NCBI GenBank assembly: GCA_945861415.1
Contig: CAMAUV010000026.1
Span: forward strand, 1-62,415
DNA length: 62,415 bases
From: Akkermansia muciniphila
Lineage (GTDB): Bacteria; Verrucomicrobiota; Verrucomicrobiia; Verrucomicrobiales; V1-33
Direction of reading: 5' to 3'
The position numbers and the translations under genes are program-made. The notes beneath the pieces were generated by a model that ran no database searches, had not been told where the DNA came from, and saw nothing but the letters and a program-made list of their open reading frames with translations. Below are positions 17,441 through 26,047 of the stretch, in pieces; position 1 is the first letter of the stretch; every line of letters begins with the position of its first letter.

Positions 17441-18202
17441 TCAAGCTGGTCGGTAGAGGAACGAGCGAACGAATTCTGCGTGAGCATCCGCACGGTCGGT
17501 CAGCGCAAATTCGCTCGGCGTTTCAAAGGTCAGGCTGAGCGCTGTGCCGGAGTATACCAGTGCGATCGCTTCCGGCACCCCCGGGATGTCTCCGGGCGGC
17601 TCTGGGCGGTGGATAATCCCGCCGAGGGCCGGACGCCCCTCGATTTCTAGTCTGGGGTCACGCGGAATGATGTGTTCGCAGGCGGAAACGAGCCTTTCTG
17701 CTGCGCATGAGCCCGCATTGATTTCGTAACAGTAAAGCCCCTGCGCATCGTAATCTTCATGCAGGCAGACAGCCGCGGAAAAACTGGTATTTTCCGTCTC
17801 CCGGAGCCATGCCGCGATGTGAGGATGACGAGTGTCATGAAAATTGCGGTTCAGATCCAGACCGGTTTCATCGCCCCGGGTGTTGGCGGCAAGGCCGGCG
17901 GGATTGAAGACAGGAAAAATGAGAAAGGGCCGGGAGCGCAGCGTCTCAAGGGAACCCTCGGCCCAGTCCAGCAAGCCCAACACTGAGCCCGCTTCATCGC
18001 CGTGGACGCCGGTGGAAAGATAAAGAGCGTTATCGAGCGCACCGGTAGTCCTTAGCGACACGACCGGTCCGCCGCTGGTTTCGTGAATGACGCGCCATTC
18101 GAGCCCGGCGAGGCTGGCCACGCGTTGCCACCGGTTCAGCAGAAACGTTACATCGTGCGAGCGATGGGATCGCAGCCTAGAATCATGCAGGCGGCGCCTC
18201 AT
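17441..18202 (-). CDS. M14-family zinc carboxypeptidase-like protein
   Basis: The 253-residue protein has the zinc site of M14/AstE-like metallopeptidases. GVHGDEAGS gives the His and Glu ligands, LDLNRNF is the substrate-carboxylate-binding motif, and VCLHEDYDAQG gives the second His. FETPSEFAL near the C-terminus offers the catalytic Glu. The compact domain without a signal peptide suggests a cytoplasmic enzyme acting on small peptides or acylated amino acids; the substrate is unknown. The start overlaps the preceding methyltransferase stop by four bases (ATGA), so the two are translationally coupled. It might be a succinylglutamate desuccinylase relative, but the context gives no arginine-catabolism support. 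Confidence 0.82.
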   Translation of the reverse strand: MRRRLHDSRLRSHRSHDVTFLLNRWQRVASLAGLEWRVIHETSGGPVVSLRTTGALDNALYLSTGVHGDEAGSVLGLLDWAEGSLETLRSRPFLIFPVFNPAGLAANTRGDETGLDLNRNFHDTRHPHIAAWLRETENTSFSAAVCLHEDYDAQGLYCYEINAGSCAAERLVSACEHIIPRDPRLEIEGRPALGGIIHRPEPPGDIPGVPEAIALVYSGTALSLTFETPSEFALTDRADAHAEFVRSFLYRPA

Positions 18203-18798
18203 AGTTTGCGGCGCAGGAGGCGCAAGAGTTCTTTGCCTTCCCGTCCGGAGTAGGCGCGGGTCGGCACTGCGGAGGAGAGTAGTTCAAAATACGGCGAGAA
18301 GCGGCGCCCTAGTTCCTCTTCTGTGCAACCAAAGGGCGGTCCTTGTTCCTGGTCTTCCCCTTCGTCCCAAGGGCGCAGATAGAATACCGCCAGCAGGTGC
18401 CCGCCCTGGCCCAGTGTATGCGCCGCAGAGCGGACATAGTCGCCGCGCCTGTCACGCGGAATGGCGCAAAAACACGTGTGCTCGAACATCCAGTCGTAGC
18501 CGCCGACGGGAGTTGTGTCCGGCAGGGAAAACAAATCCCCAGGGGCCACCGACACGCCGTGCAGTCCCGCCGTACGTTGCTGCGCAAGCGCCACAGCCCC
18601 CGGCGCGATGTCCAGTCCGTGCACCTCTTCGGCACCACTGTTCGCGAGCGCCGTGAGGTCATGCCCGTGGCCACAGCCGGGGACCAACACACGGCCCGTC
18701 ATCCTGTGCTCCTTCAGCCAGCCAAGCAGGGCAGGAGAGGGCCCGCCCCTGTCCCACGGTGTTTCTCTGCGTTCGTAATGAGCTTGCCAATCGGTCAT
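18199..18798 (-). CDS. TPMT-family S-adenosylmethionine methyltransferase
   Basis: The 199-residue protein belongs to the thiopurine S-methyltransferase family of class I methyltransferases. WQAHYERRETPWDRGGPSP at the N-terminus is the usual opening. VLVPGCGHGHDL is the SAM-binding motif, VHGLDIAPGAV holds the acidic end of strand 2, and FEHTCFCAI is a typical family landmark. Bacterial members methylate diverse sulfur, selenium or tellurium compounds or small metabolites, so the substrate is uncertain. A role with selenium compounds would be interesting given selB upstream, but that is only inference. It lies six bases after the dciA stop and overlaps the M14 start by four bases. Confidence 0.88.
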   Translation of the reverse strand: MTDWQAHYERRETPWDRGGPSPALLGWLKEHRMTGRVLVPGCGHGHDLTALANSGAEEVHGLDIAPGAVALAQQRTAGLHGVSVAPGDLFSLPDTTPVGGYDWMFEHTCFCAIPRDRRGDYVRSAAHTLGQGGHLLAVFYLRPWDEGEDQEQGPPFGCTEEELGRRFSPYFELLSSAVPTRAYSGREGKELLRLLRRKL

Positions 18799-18804
18799 GG
18801 TTTG

Positions 18805-19221
18805 TTAGCCGTTTTCAAATTTCAGGCCGCGGATGGTTTCCCCGTAGCGCTCTTTGAGCTTCGTGAGTATATCTTTTTTCAGGCGTCGCTCCATGTCGTA
18901 ACGCACCGCTGCCTGCGCCACGGCGATGTGCAAAATGCCCCGCCGGAGGGACACAGGGCGTGAGTGTTTGGCCAGAAAGTCACCCACCGTGGACACCCAT
19001 TGTGCCGCCACCTCCTCGTGGTTTAGCCGGTCCTCCAGCCCGGCGCGCTTCAATACTTTTTGAATCACGCCCGCGATGGGCTTTTCATACCCACTCAAAT
19101 CCGCCGGAGTGTCCACACCACGCCAGTCCGCAAGCATCCGGCGGCGCAATCGCTGCCGTTGCTGCTGCGGAGTTGCCGGGCCATGCCCCCGGCGTGCTGG
19201 CATGGCATCGTCCCGTTTCAT
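18805..19221 (-). CDS. dciA: DciA-like (DUF721) protein
   Basis: The 138-residue protein contains a DUF721/DciA domain. DciA loads or interacts with the replicative helicase DnaB in bacteria that lack DnaC/DnaI. The recognisable part spans residues 40-138, with VIQKVLKRAGLEDRL, EEVAAQWVSTVGDFLAKHS, LRRGILHIAVAQAAV and the closing RYGETIRGLKFENG. The N-terminus is basic and probably disordered. The start may instead be the second Met, at about 19203. It is the first gene of a four-gene minus-strand operon, an unusual location; no replication gene is adjacent. Confidence 0.8.
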   Translation of the reverse strand: MKRDDAMPARRGHGPATPQQQRQRLRRRMLADWRGVDTPADLSGYEKPIAGVIQKVLKRAGLEDRLNHEEVAAQWVSTVGDFLAKHSRPVSLRRGILHIAVAQAAVRYDMERRLKKDILTKLKERYGETIRGLKFENG

Positions 19222-19522
19222 TGCTTCAGGATGTCCGTGTCTCCGCTGCTTGCACCGGGGAATTCGAGGAATTTCTGCGGCCCGCCCTGCTGCTCACCCG
19301 GCAAGTAAGCCTGCGAGTTCTCCTGGTTACGAACGCCGACCTGTCTATTACTTGGAAAACACCAACCGCCCACCAACATGCGCATCAAAGATACCTGTGC
19401 TGCTCTAAATCAACTCCGCTTCTCCGCCAATTGCCTTCATGATCTCTGCCGCCGCACGCGTGGGTTGGGGGATTTAGTTTCACATTCCGCAGCATTCGAT
19501 GCTGATCTGCATGGCGCAGAAT
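19222..19522. other. Intergenic between dciA and lysC
   Basis: These 301 bases lie between the lysC stop and the dciA start, both on the minus strand. No frame in either direction gives a recognisable domain. The dciA promoter should lie in the part adjoining 19221, but no -35/-10 pair is clear. No terminator with a T-tract was found. Confidence 0.4.
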
Positions 19523-20746
19523 CTACGGAGCCTCATGCAGGCGAAACGCCCTATGCACGGTGCGCACCGCATTCTCTTGGTCCTTCTCGTCCACGATCAC
19601 CGCTATCTTGATCTCGCTCGTCGAAATCATATCAATATTGATGCCTGCCTCGCCCAGCGCGCCGAACATTTGCGCCGCCACCCCGCTGTGGCTGCGCATA
19701 CCGATCCCGACCGCGCTCACCTTGGCGATCCCATCCTGCGCGGTGATTTGCACCTTGTCACTGATGGATTTCGCTGCGGCTCCAAGTGCCGCCTGCGCCT
19801 TCTTGAGGTCGCTCTTGTGCAGAGTGAAGGAAATGCGCGCCTCGCCTTCGCGGCTCGTGTTTTGAATGATCATGTCGATATTCAGATTCGCATCGCCGAT
19901 GGCCTTTAACACCTGCGCCGCATTTCCCGGCTGATCAGGGATGGCGGTGATGGTGATTTTCGCCTGATCTTTCTCGAGGCTCACACCGCGGATGACGACG
20001 GATTCCATGCTGCTGTTTTCCATGGTGACTAAGGTGCCCGGGTTGTTGTTCATACTGTTACGCACCTCAAAAGGCACGCCAAATTTGTTTGCAAATTCCA
20101 CACTGCGGCTCTGCATTACCTTGCTGCCGCTGCTGGCCATCTCCAGCATCTCCTCATAACTTATGACTGGTATCTTCCGCGCATCCGGCACCAGTCGCGG
20201 GTCGGCAGTATACACGCCGTCCACATCTGTGAAGATCTGGCAAAGGTCGGCCTTGATCGCTGCCGCCAGCGCGATGGCCGTGAGGTCGCTTCCTCCGCGG
20301 CCCAGTGTCGTGATTCGGCCGGACGAAGTGATCCCCTGAAATCCCGCCACCACTACAATGTTTCCGTCATCCAGCATCCGGTTTACCTCCCCCGGAGTGA
20401 TATTATGAATTCGGGCCTTGCTGTGCACATCGTCCGTCACGATGCCCGCCTGTGCACCGGTGCAACTCACCGCCTTGCCACCCATCGCCGTTACGGCCAT
20501 GGCAAGCAGTGCGATGGTTGTCTGCTCACCCGTGGCCAGCAGGACATCCATCTCCCGCTCTACCGGCTCTTCCGAGACCTCGCGTGCCAGTTTGATTAAT
20601 CCGTCCGTTACCCCACTCATGGCGGAAACAATGACAACAACGCTATTTCCGGCGCGCTGGGTTTCCAGCACGCGGCGCGCTACGTTTTTGATGCGTTCCG
20701 GGTTCCCGACGGATGTGCCGCCGTATTTCTGGACTATGGTGGCCAT
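19523..20746 (-). CDS. lysC: Aspartate kinase
   Basis: The 407-residue enzyme phosphorylates aspartate, the entry step to lysine, threonine, methionine and diaminopimelate. KYGGTSVG (7-14) is the amino acid kinase signature; GRGGSDLTA and FTDVDGVYTADPR form the nucleotide and substrate site. Two ACT domains follow (about 260-400), seen as ITITAIPDQPGNAAQVLKAI and AAQMFGALGEAGINIDMI, so feedback inhibition by lysine and/or threonine is likely. ATG 20746 is chosen over 20788 because the protein then begins MATIVQKYGG as in homologues. It is a monofunctional enzyme without a homoserine dehydrogenase domain. The leader shows no recognisable lysine riboswitch. Confidence 0.94.
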   Translation of the reverse strand: MATIVQKYGGTSVGNPERIKNVARRVLETQRAGNSVVVIVSAMSGVTDGLIKLAREVSEEPVEREMDVLLATGEQTTIALLAMAVTAMGGKAVSCTGAQAGIVTDDVHSKARIHNITPGEVNRMLDDGNIVVVAGFQGITSSGRITTLGRGGSDLTAIALAAAIKADLCQIFTDVDGVYTADPRLVPDARKIPVISYEEMLEMASSGSKVMQSRSVEFANKFGVPFEVRNSMNNNPGTLVTMENSSMESVVIRGVSLEKDQAKITITAIPDQPGNAAQVLKAIGDANLNIDMIIQNTSREGEARISFTLHKSDLKKAQAALGAAAKSISDKVQITAQDGIAKVSAVGIGMRSHSGVAAQMFGALGEAGINIDMISTSEIKIAVIVDEKDQENAVRTVHRAFRLHEAP

Positions 20747-20836
20747 GAAAAGAAGCGCGCTCACTAATCGTTTACCCCCCGGGGGCAAGGAAAAGATTTT
20801 CTCTTCCCGTGACGGCTACTACTCCGCAGTGACACC

Positions 20837-20985
20837 CTAAAACCGTCCCGGGTTTTTCTCCCGCAGCGCTTTCAGCGCCGCAGCTTGCGACTCCTTGCCC
20901 TCTAGGGTCTTTGGCGGACCCGGGGGGGGCGGAGATACAGCGCTTCCGGTTAAGGCAACTGCGCATACTCTTTGAAAGAGGACAA
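20837..20985 (-). other. Coding-like proline-rich segment, possible frameshifted tail
   Basis: A minus-strand frame without a start codon reads VCAVALTGSAV, then a run of prolines encoded in part by eight consecutive C residues, and ends ALKALREKNPGRF at a TAG (20837-20839). It looks like a real C-terminus, with a hydrophobic then helical pattern. It overlaps the end of the 172-codon frame 20950-21468 in another frame, so it may be that gene's continuation after a frameshift, or a separate small exported peptide with a missed start. Confidence 0.25.
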
Positions 20986-21468
20986 TACCATTACGCCCAC
21001 CATGCCAGAGCCCGTTTTGGTCTTCTCCTCCGACCTGCAGGAGAACTTCAGCAACCTCACTGTCAGCGATTCCACGGTCGGCGGCCAGTAAAGTTTTCGC
21101 TGGTCATAGATTCCAATGAACGAGGGCGCTTCTCCTATTTCGTTCGGATGGTCCAGCCATCTGCTCACTCCCGCGCGAGATTGAGATTTCGGTCCCAGCG
21201 CGGCGGGAGGCATCCACGCCGGTTTCGGCTCCGGCGGAAATAGCACCCACACCGGATGCCGTTCCTCACTTCCCGCCGCCAGTCCCATATCCGACTGCGA
21301 AAAAGTCCACTTTTTCAGCCCATCCCCGATGTCCCGCTTTGTGAGATGACCGGAAACCTGCTCGTTGCGGGCGACATGGAACAGAAAAGAATCATGAGGC
21401 ATAAGATAAGGAATTTCCCCGTCCATCCCGGCAAAAACCTGCGTCCGCTCTTGAGCGCATGATTGCAA
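20950..21468 (-). CDS. Hypothetical protein
   Basis: A 172-codon frame begins near 21468 and ends at TAA 20950-20952. It reads with normal amino acid composition (for example GDGLKKWTFSQSDMGLAAG and EAPSFIGIYDQRKLYWPP), but no domain, signal peptide or membrane segment is recognised. It is divergent from the Nudix gene, with only about 20 bases between the starts, so its true start may be the later Met in GMDGEIPYLMP. A proline-rich coding-like stretch follows in another frame, which raises the possibility that this gene is frameshifted. Confidence that it is a gene is moderate. Confidence 0.4.
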   Translation of the reverse strand: MQSCAQERTQVFAGMDGEIPYLMPHDSFLFHVARNEQVSGHLTKRDIGDGLKKWTFSQSDMGLAAGSEERHPVWVLFPPEPKPAWMPPAALGPKSQSRAGVSRWLDHPNEIGEAPSFIGIYDQRKLYWPPTVESLTVRLLKFSCRSEEKTKTGSGMVGVMVLSSFKEYAQLP

Positions 21469-21488
21469 GCGGCACTAACTTTATACAA

Positions 21489-21974
21489 ATGTTTCCCACC
21501 CCCACCATCGACTGGACCACATGGCAGCCCCAAATGCTTGCCACCCTCCTCTTCATCTTCCGTGAGGGAGAAGTGCTCCTCATTCGTAAGAAGCGTGGAC
21601 TCGGCGCCGGCAAGATCAACGGTCCCGGCGGCAAGATCGATCCCGGCGAGACCCCCCAGGAATGCGCCGTGCGCGAAGTGGAGGAAGAACTCTGCGTGCG
21701 CGCCCGACACCTCACCGACGCCGGCCTGCTCCGCTTTCAATTTACCGACGGCCTCGGCCTCCTCTGCCATGTGTTCCGTTCCGATGCCTTCGACGGCGTG
21801 CCTGCCGAGACCGATGAAGCCATCCCTCTCTGGACACCCTTGGGCGCGATCCCCTTCGATGAAATGTGGGCCGATGACAAACTCTGGTTTCACCACCTCA
21901 TCGCCCGGCAGTATTTCACCGGCAATTTCGAATTCGACGGCGACACCATGCTGAGCGCCGAAGTGCTTACTTGA
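21489..21974 (+). CDS. Nudix hydrolase, 8-oxo-dGTP diphosphatase-like
   Basis: The 161-residue protein is a MutT-like Nudix hydrolase. Such enzymes cleave oxidised nucleoside triphosphates or other nucleoside diphosphate derivatives. The Nudix box is GPGGKIDPGETPQECAVREV followed by EEEL; the REVxEE core with its metal-binding glutamates is intact, while the usual Gly after EExE is Cys. Upstream, LFIFREGEVLLIRKKRGLGAG resembles MTH1/MutT substrate-loop sequences. ATG 21489 is preferred over 21459. It is short and single-domain and lies divergent from a hypothetical gene. The precise substrate is uncertain. Confidence 0.88.
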   Translation: MFPTPTIDWTTWQPQMLATLLFIFREGEVLLIRKKRGLGAGKINGPGGKIDPGETPQECAVREVEEELCVRARHLTDAGLLRFQFTDGLGLLCHVFRSDAFDGVPAETDEAIPLWTPLGAIPFDEMWADDKLWFHHLIARQYFTGNFEFDGDTMLSAEVLT

Positions 21975-22164
21975 GACTTTGATTCAAAAAGTGGCTCGTA
22001 GTTTTGGACCGATCGCAGATTTTAGCTCGCCTTTTTGCCTTCAGCTATCTCCACTTAGTTCCGAGTCCCTTCGGTTAGCTGAGCCGACTTGTTTCAGTTG
22101 CAGCCGGACCGGGGCACTTGCAATTGCCTCCATTAGCTCCGTGCACTAGGAGCACCTCAACACT

Positions 22165-23736
22165 ATGGAACTCGCAGGACTATCTTTCATTGGCTCGCAG
22201 CGCGGACAAACTGGCAGTAAGGTTTTTCACGCCATCAACCCGGCCACGGGTGCGGAGCTGGAACCAGCCTTTCAATGCGCTTCGGCGGCGGAAGTGAACA
22301 CGGCTGCGGAGCTTGCGGCGGCCGCGTTTCCGGCGTTTTGTGCTAAGACTGGAAAGGAGCGCGGGGCGTTCATCCGCGCGATTGCGGCGGAAATTGAAGC
22401 GCTGGGCCAGACGCTCACGGACCGTGTGATGGCGGAGACGGCGCTGCCAGAGCCTCGGGTGAAGGGCGAGACGGCGCGCACCTGCGGGCAGTTACGTTTG
22501 TTTGCGGGACTTATTGAGGAAGGTTCATGGCTCGATGCGCGCATCGACCATGCCGATCCTGAACGGCAGCCGCTGCCCAAGCCCGATTTGCGCTCGCTGC
22601 TGTGCGGTATTGGCCCGGTGGTGGTTTTTGGCGCGAGCAATTTCCCACTCGCCTACTCGGTGGCGGGTGGAGATACGGCGTCGGCGCTGGCCGCGGGATG
22701 CCCGGTAATTGTGAAGGCGCACTCGGCCCACCCGGGTACGTCGGAATTGATTGGCGGTGCCGTCTCGCGCGCGGTCAAAGCGACCGGGATGCCCGAGGGA
22801 GTCTTCTCGCTGATCTTTGGCGCGGGGCGGGAGGCTGGTATGGCGCTGGTGAAGCATCCGGTAGTGTGCGGCGTCGGGTTCACTGGAAGCCGCAAAGGCG
22901 GACGGGCGCTGATGGATGCGGCGGCGGCGCGGCCGGTGCCGATTCCAGTATATGCCGAGATGAGCAGCATCAATCCTGTATGCCTGCTGGCCGGAGCGTT
23001 GAACGAACGCGGTGCTGCCATCGCCGCCGCACTGCACACCTCGATGCTCATGGGCGTAGGGCAGTTCTGCACCAATCCCGGTCTCGTGCTCTTCGACAGC
23101 AGCGCGAATGCTGCGCCGTTCCGGGAGCAACTGGTGAAGCTCACCTCCGCCGCGGCCTGCGGCACGATGCTTACAGCGGGCATTTGTCAGGCCTACCAAA
23201 GCGGCCGGGAGAAGCTCGTTGCGCATCCCGCCGTTAAGGAAGTTGCCACGGCCACTGCCGCGGGCGGCAACACGGCCACACCTGCGGTGTTGGAGACGAG
23301 CGCAGAAGCATTCATCATGAATCATGAATTGTGGGACGAAGTGTTCGGTCCCTGCACGCTGCTGGTGAGCTGCAACGGCGTCGCTGAAATGACACTTATT
23401 ATTCAATCGATGGAAGGACAGCTGACTACGGCATTCCACGGCACGGAGGCTGACTTTGCCGCCGCGCGTTCCTTGTTTGCCGCCGCGAAAAACCGGGCGG
23501 GACGCCTGATTTTTAATGGCTACGGCACCGGCCTGGAAGTGTGTCCGGCCATTGTGCATGGCGGGCCGTATCCGGCCACCAGTGACGGTCGCAGCACCAG
23601 CGTGGGCACGGGCGCAATCATGCGCTGGGTGCGTTCAGTGTGCTGGCAGGACGCGCCGGATGCTTTGCTACCGGAGGAATTGAAAGAGGCCAACCCGCTC
23701 GGCATCGGCCGGTTGGTGGATGGAAAGCGGTGCTGA
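22165..23736 (+). CDS. Aldehyde dehydrogenase, 2,5-dioxovalerate dehydrogenase type
   Basis: The 523-residue enzyme belongs to the NADP-dependent alpha-ketoglutarate semialdehyde (2,5-dioxopentanoate) dehydrogenase branch. Members oxidise the semialdehyde formed in pentose, glucarate or hydroxyproline breakdown. The catalytic Cys is in GQFCTNPG (about 302) and the general base Glu in AEMSSINP (about 265). The cofactor-binding part includes FGASNFPLAYSVAGGDTAS and VKAHSAHPGTSELIG. GFTGSRKGGRALMDAAAARP is typical of this subgroup. No sugar-acid dehydratase is adjacent, so the pathway it serves is not shown. It is preceded by about 190 bases without a gene. Confidence 0.88.
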   Translation: MELAGLSFIGSQRGQTGSKVFHAINPATGAELEPAFQCASAAEVNTAAELAAAAFPAFCAKTGKERGAFIRAIAAEIEALGQTLTDRVMAETALPEPRVKGETARTCGQLRLFAGLIEEGSWLDARIDHADPERQPLPKPDLRSLLCGIGPVVVFGASNFPLAYSVAGGDTASALAAGCPVIVKAHSAHPGTSELIGGAVSRAVKATGMPEGVFSLIFGAGREAGMALVKHPVVCGVGFTGSRKGGRALMDAAAARPVPIPVYAEMSSINPVCLLAGALNERGAAIAAALHTSMLMGVGQFCTNPGLVLFDSSANAAPFREQLVKLTSAAACGTMLTAGICQAYQSGREKLVAHPAVKEVATATAAGGNTATPAVLETSAEAFIMNHELWDEVFGPCTLLVSCNGVAEMTLIIQSMEGQLTTAFHGTEADFAAARSLFAAAKNRAGRLIFNGYGTGLEVCPAIVHGGPYPATSDGRSTSVGTGAIMRWVRSVCWQDAPDALLPEELKEANPLGIGRLVDGKRC

Positions 23737-24325
23737 GCCACGCGAACATCAACCGCAGCGGTAATATCCCCAGTCTTTACAAACGGGCATTCCTGGGTAG
23801 CATCTACGCGACTTCCGGCACTCGCTATCTTTGTCAGGTTATGCTCTTAGATGGGACCCGCATTCAGGCATCGGATATTGAGTATGTGAACCGTAAGGAG
23901 GCAAAAAAGAGCGAGTAGCCATTCAATCCGCGCTGTTATGAGCGCGCCGCCGAGCGCCGCCTGCGGCAGTTTGTTACCTTGGTCTATCAGGTCCATGCTG
24001 TTGGCGAACGGGGTGAAAGTCTTCTTCATTTACGTGGAACACATCTTATGCAGCGGCAGGCGGTTGTGCATTCGGAGGAATTCAGAACGGGCAGAAATCG
24101 CCGCCTACTTTTCAGTGGAGACGCAGGCCTCGGAAACAGTGCTCAGCTGATCTATTATCGTCACATCACGGGCCCCAAAGGCAAATATGACTAGTGCATG
24201 GCGAGCCTCCGTGCTCCATGAAGCGATGGCCAAAGAGTTCCTAGGCACCGCCGTACCAGTCACAGAGCGCGGGATGAAAGTTGAGTTGAACGGAGCGACT
24301 GTTTCTTCGTCGAAACCGGAGCTAT
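23737..24325. other. Intergenic, only weak coding-like fragments
   Basis: These 589 bases separate the aldehyde dehydrogenase from the O-methyltransferase. A plus-strand frame around 23934-24194 (ending HITGPKGKYD) and a 55-codon frame 24187-24351 read as protein-like. Neither shows a known domain, and the second would overlap the methyltransferase end. They may be relics. No RNA gene or strong terminator was identified. Confidence 0.35.
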
Positions 24326-24997
24326 TTAAGGACGCTTTCTCACGAGAGTAAGGCCATCGGCAAAGGGAAGGAAACAGAGGTCCACACTGCTGTCGGCGTG
24401 GATGAGGGCGTTGAGCTCACGGATGGCGAGCGTTGATGGCTCATTGTTTTCCGGGTCCGCGGGTCGTCCATCCCAAAGCGTATTGTCCACGGCGAGGATG
24501 CCGCCGGGGCGTAGCAGCGTAAGGCATTGCGCGTAGTAGCGAACGTAGTTCTCTTTGTCCGCGTCAATGAAAGCAAAATCAAAGCTGCCTGCATGGTCGC
24601 CCGCGATGAGGTCGTCGAGAATTTCCACAGCACGGCCGATACGCAAATCAATGATGCCGTCCACTCCCGCTTCCTGCCAGTAAGCGCGGCCGGTTTGCGT
24701 AAAGTCTCTACTGGTGTCGCAGGTGATCAGTTTACCATCGGCAGGGAGGGCGAGAGCCATCCATAGGGTGCCGTATCCAGTGAAGGTGCCGACTTCTAGA
24801 ACTTTGCGGGCGTCGAGCAGGCGTAGGAGTAAATCGAGCAGCGGGCCCTGCTCTGGCGCAGTCTGCCATTCACCGTCGGGCAGCAGTGCCGTGGCTTCGC
24901 GCAGCTGGCGCAGGATGGCGGGCTCGCGCAGTCCCGTGGAGAGAACGTAGTCGTAAAGGCGGTCGGTCAACGGGGTGGGGCGGACGTGGCTTTTCAT
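24326..24997 (-). CDS. Class I O-methyltransferase, caffeoyl-CoA OMT type
   Basis: The 223-residue protein is a cation-dependent catechol-type O-methyltransferase (Methyltransf_3). KVLEVGTFTGYGTLWMALALP is the SAM site, and FDFAFIDADKENYVRYY holds a metal-binding Asp. GGILAVDNTLWDGRPADP supplies further metal ligands and is a strong family signature. Bacterial members methylate small phenolics or unknown substrates. It follows the DNA methyltransferase gene by six bases on the same strand, so the pair is certainly close enough for one operon. The meaning of that pairing is not known. It has no signal peptide. Confidence 0.9.
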   Translation of the reverse strand: MKSHVRPTPLTDRLYDYVLSTGLREPAILRQLREATALLPDGEWQTAPEQGPLLDLLLRLLDARKVLEVGTFTGYGTLWMALALPADGKLITCDTSRDFTQTGRAYWQEAGVDGIIDLRIGRAVEILDDLIAGDHAGSFDFAFIDADKENYVRYYAQCLTLLRPGGILAVDNTLWDGRPADPENNEPSTLAIRELNALIHADSSVDLCFLPFADGLTLVRKRP

Positions 24998-25003
24998 GAC
25001 GGC

Positions 25004-26029
25004 TTATTCGAGCACGAGTTCCGGCACTGTGCCGGCTGGCTGGCGCAGTGCATCAATCACCTGCCTAGCGATAGCGCTTACAACAGGCACGGCGACGCTG
25101 TTGCCGAATTGCCGGTAGGCCTGCGTATCGGAGACGGTGATCCGGAAACTGTCGGGATAGCCCATGAGCCGGGCACACTCGCGCGGGGTGAGCCGGCGCG
25201 GATTTTTGCCTTGCTGCTGGATCAGAATCTCGCTGCCATCCTTATGATAGCGGGCGCTCAGCGTACGAGCCACACCTGTGGCATCGAAGACACTGCAGCC
25301 AAACCCGTTGCCTTTGGCAGCGTGCTTTTTCGCGTAGTCCTGCAGATACTGCCAGAGCTTGTCGCTGAGCGTGTAGCGGGGATCGGAATCACGTTCGAGG
25401 ATGCTGCCTAGCCGCGGCCCCTCGGCGGGCTCGGGTGGAAAGAGAAATGCACGCGGCTCGCGAAAGCCGACAAGAAAGATGCGCTCGCGGCGCTGCGGCA
25501 GCCAGTGACGGGCGTCGATGATTTTTACATGGACTTGGTAACCGAGGTTCTCAGCCAGAGCCTGGTAAATGATGCGGAAGGTGGTGCCCTTGTCGTGGTT
25601 CTTCAGATTCTTGACGTTTTCGAGCACGAAGGCAGCGGGCCGGTGGTAGTCCAGCAGGCGGACAATCTCGTAGAAAAGATTGCCCTGTTTTTCATCTTCG
25701 AAGCCATGCGCCCGGCCGAGGCTGTTCTTCTTGCTGACGCCGGCAAGGCTGAATGGCTGACACGGAAAACCGCCGCAAAGGATGTCGTGTGCCAGAATGG
25801 AGGAGGCATGGACCAAGCGGATGTCCCCCGCGGGTTCCTCTCTGAAGTTGGCCTCGTAGGTTTTGCGCGCCCATGAGTCCCAGTCGCTGCTAAAGATGCA
25901 CTCACAACCTTCCTTTTCAAAAGCCTGCCGGAATCCGCCGATGCCGCAGAAGAGGTCAATGAAGCGCAGTGCAGGTGCGGCAACTGCCGGAGAGGGGGCA
26001 GCAGGGCTGTCTTTTTTGCGGGCGGCCAT
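25004..26029 (-). CDS. DNA (cytosine-5-)-methyltransferase
   Basis: The 341-residue enzyme methylates a cytosine at C5 in a specific DNA site. Motif [12 protein letters not shown] (23-33), motif [11 protein letters not shown] with catalytic Cys 90, motif VI ENVKNL (137-142), motif [14 protein letters not shown] and motif [13 protein letters not shown] are all present. The target-recognition region between VIII and IX is short, and the sequence resembles Dcm/M.HpaII-like enzymes. No restriction endonuclease or Vsr nuclease lies beside it, so it may be an orphan methylase or serve a role other than restriction. It follows the secreted-protein gene by 18 bases and precedes the O-methyltransferase by six. 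The recognition site cannot be inferred. Confidence 0.93.
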   Translation of the reverse strand: MAARKKDSPAAPSPAVAAPALRFIDLFCGIGGFRQAFEKEGCECIFSSDWDSWARKTYEANFREEPAGDIRLVHASSILAHDILCGGFPCQPFSLAGVSKKNSLGRAHGFEDEKQGNLFYEIVRLLDYHRPAAFVLENVKNLKNHDKGTTFRIIYQALAENLGYQVHVKIIDARHWLPQRRERIFLVGFREPRAFLFPPEPAEGPRLGSILERDSDPRYTLSDKLWQYLQDYAKKHAAKGNGFGCSVFDATGVARTLSARYHKDGSEILIQQQGKNPRRLTPRECARLMGYPDSFRITVSDTQAYRQFGNSVAVPVVSAIARQVIDALRQPAGTVPELVLE

Positions 26030-26047
26030 GATACTTTGCGTTTCGGC

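Noticed and set aside
20747..20836. Possible lysine riboswitch upstream of lysC
   Set aside because: The leader is short, and no conserved lysine-aptamer segments could be recognised.
24187..24351. 55-codon plus-strand ORF at the end of the O-methyltransferase
   Set aside because: It overlaps the methyltransferase end, has no recognisable family and no ribosome-binding site.
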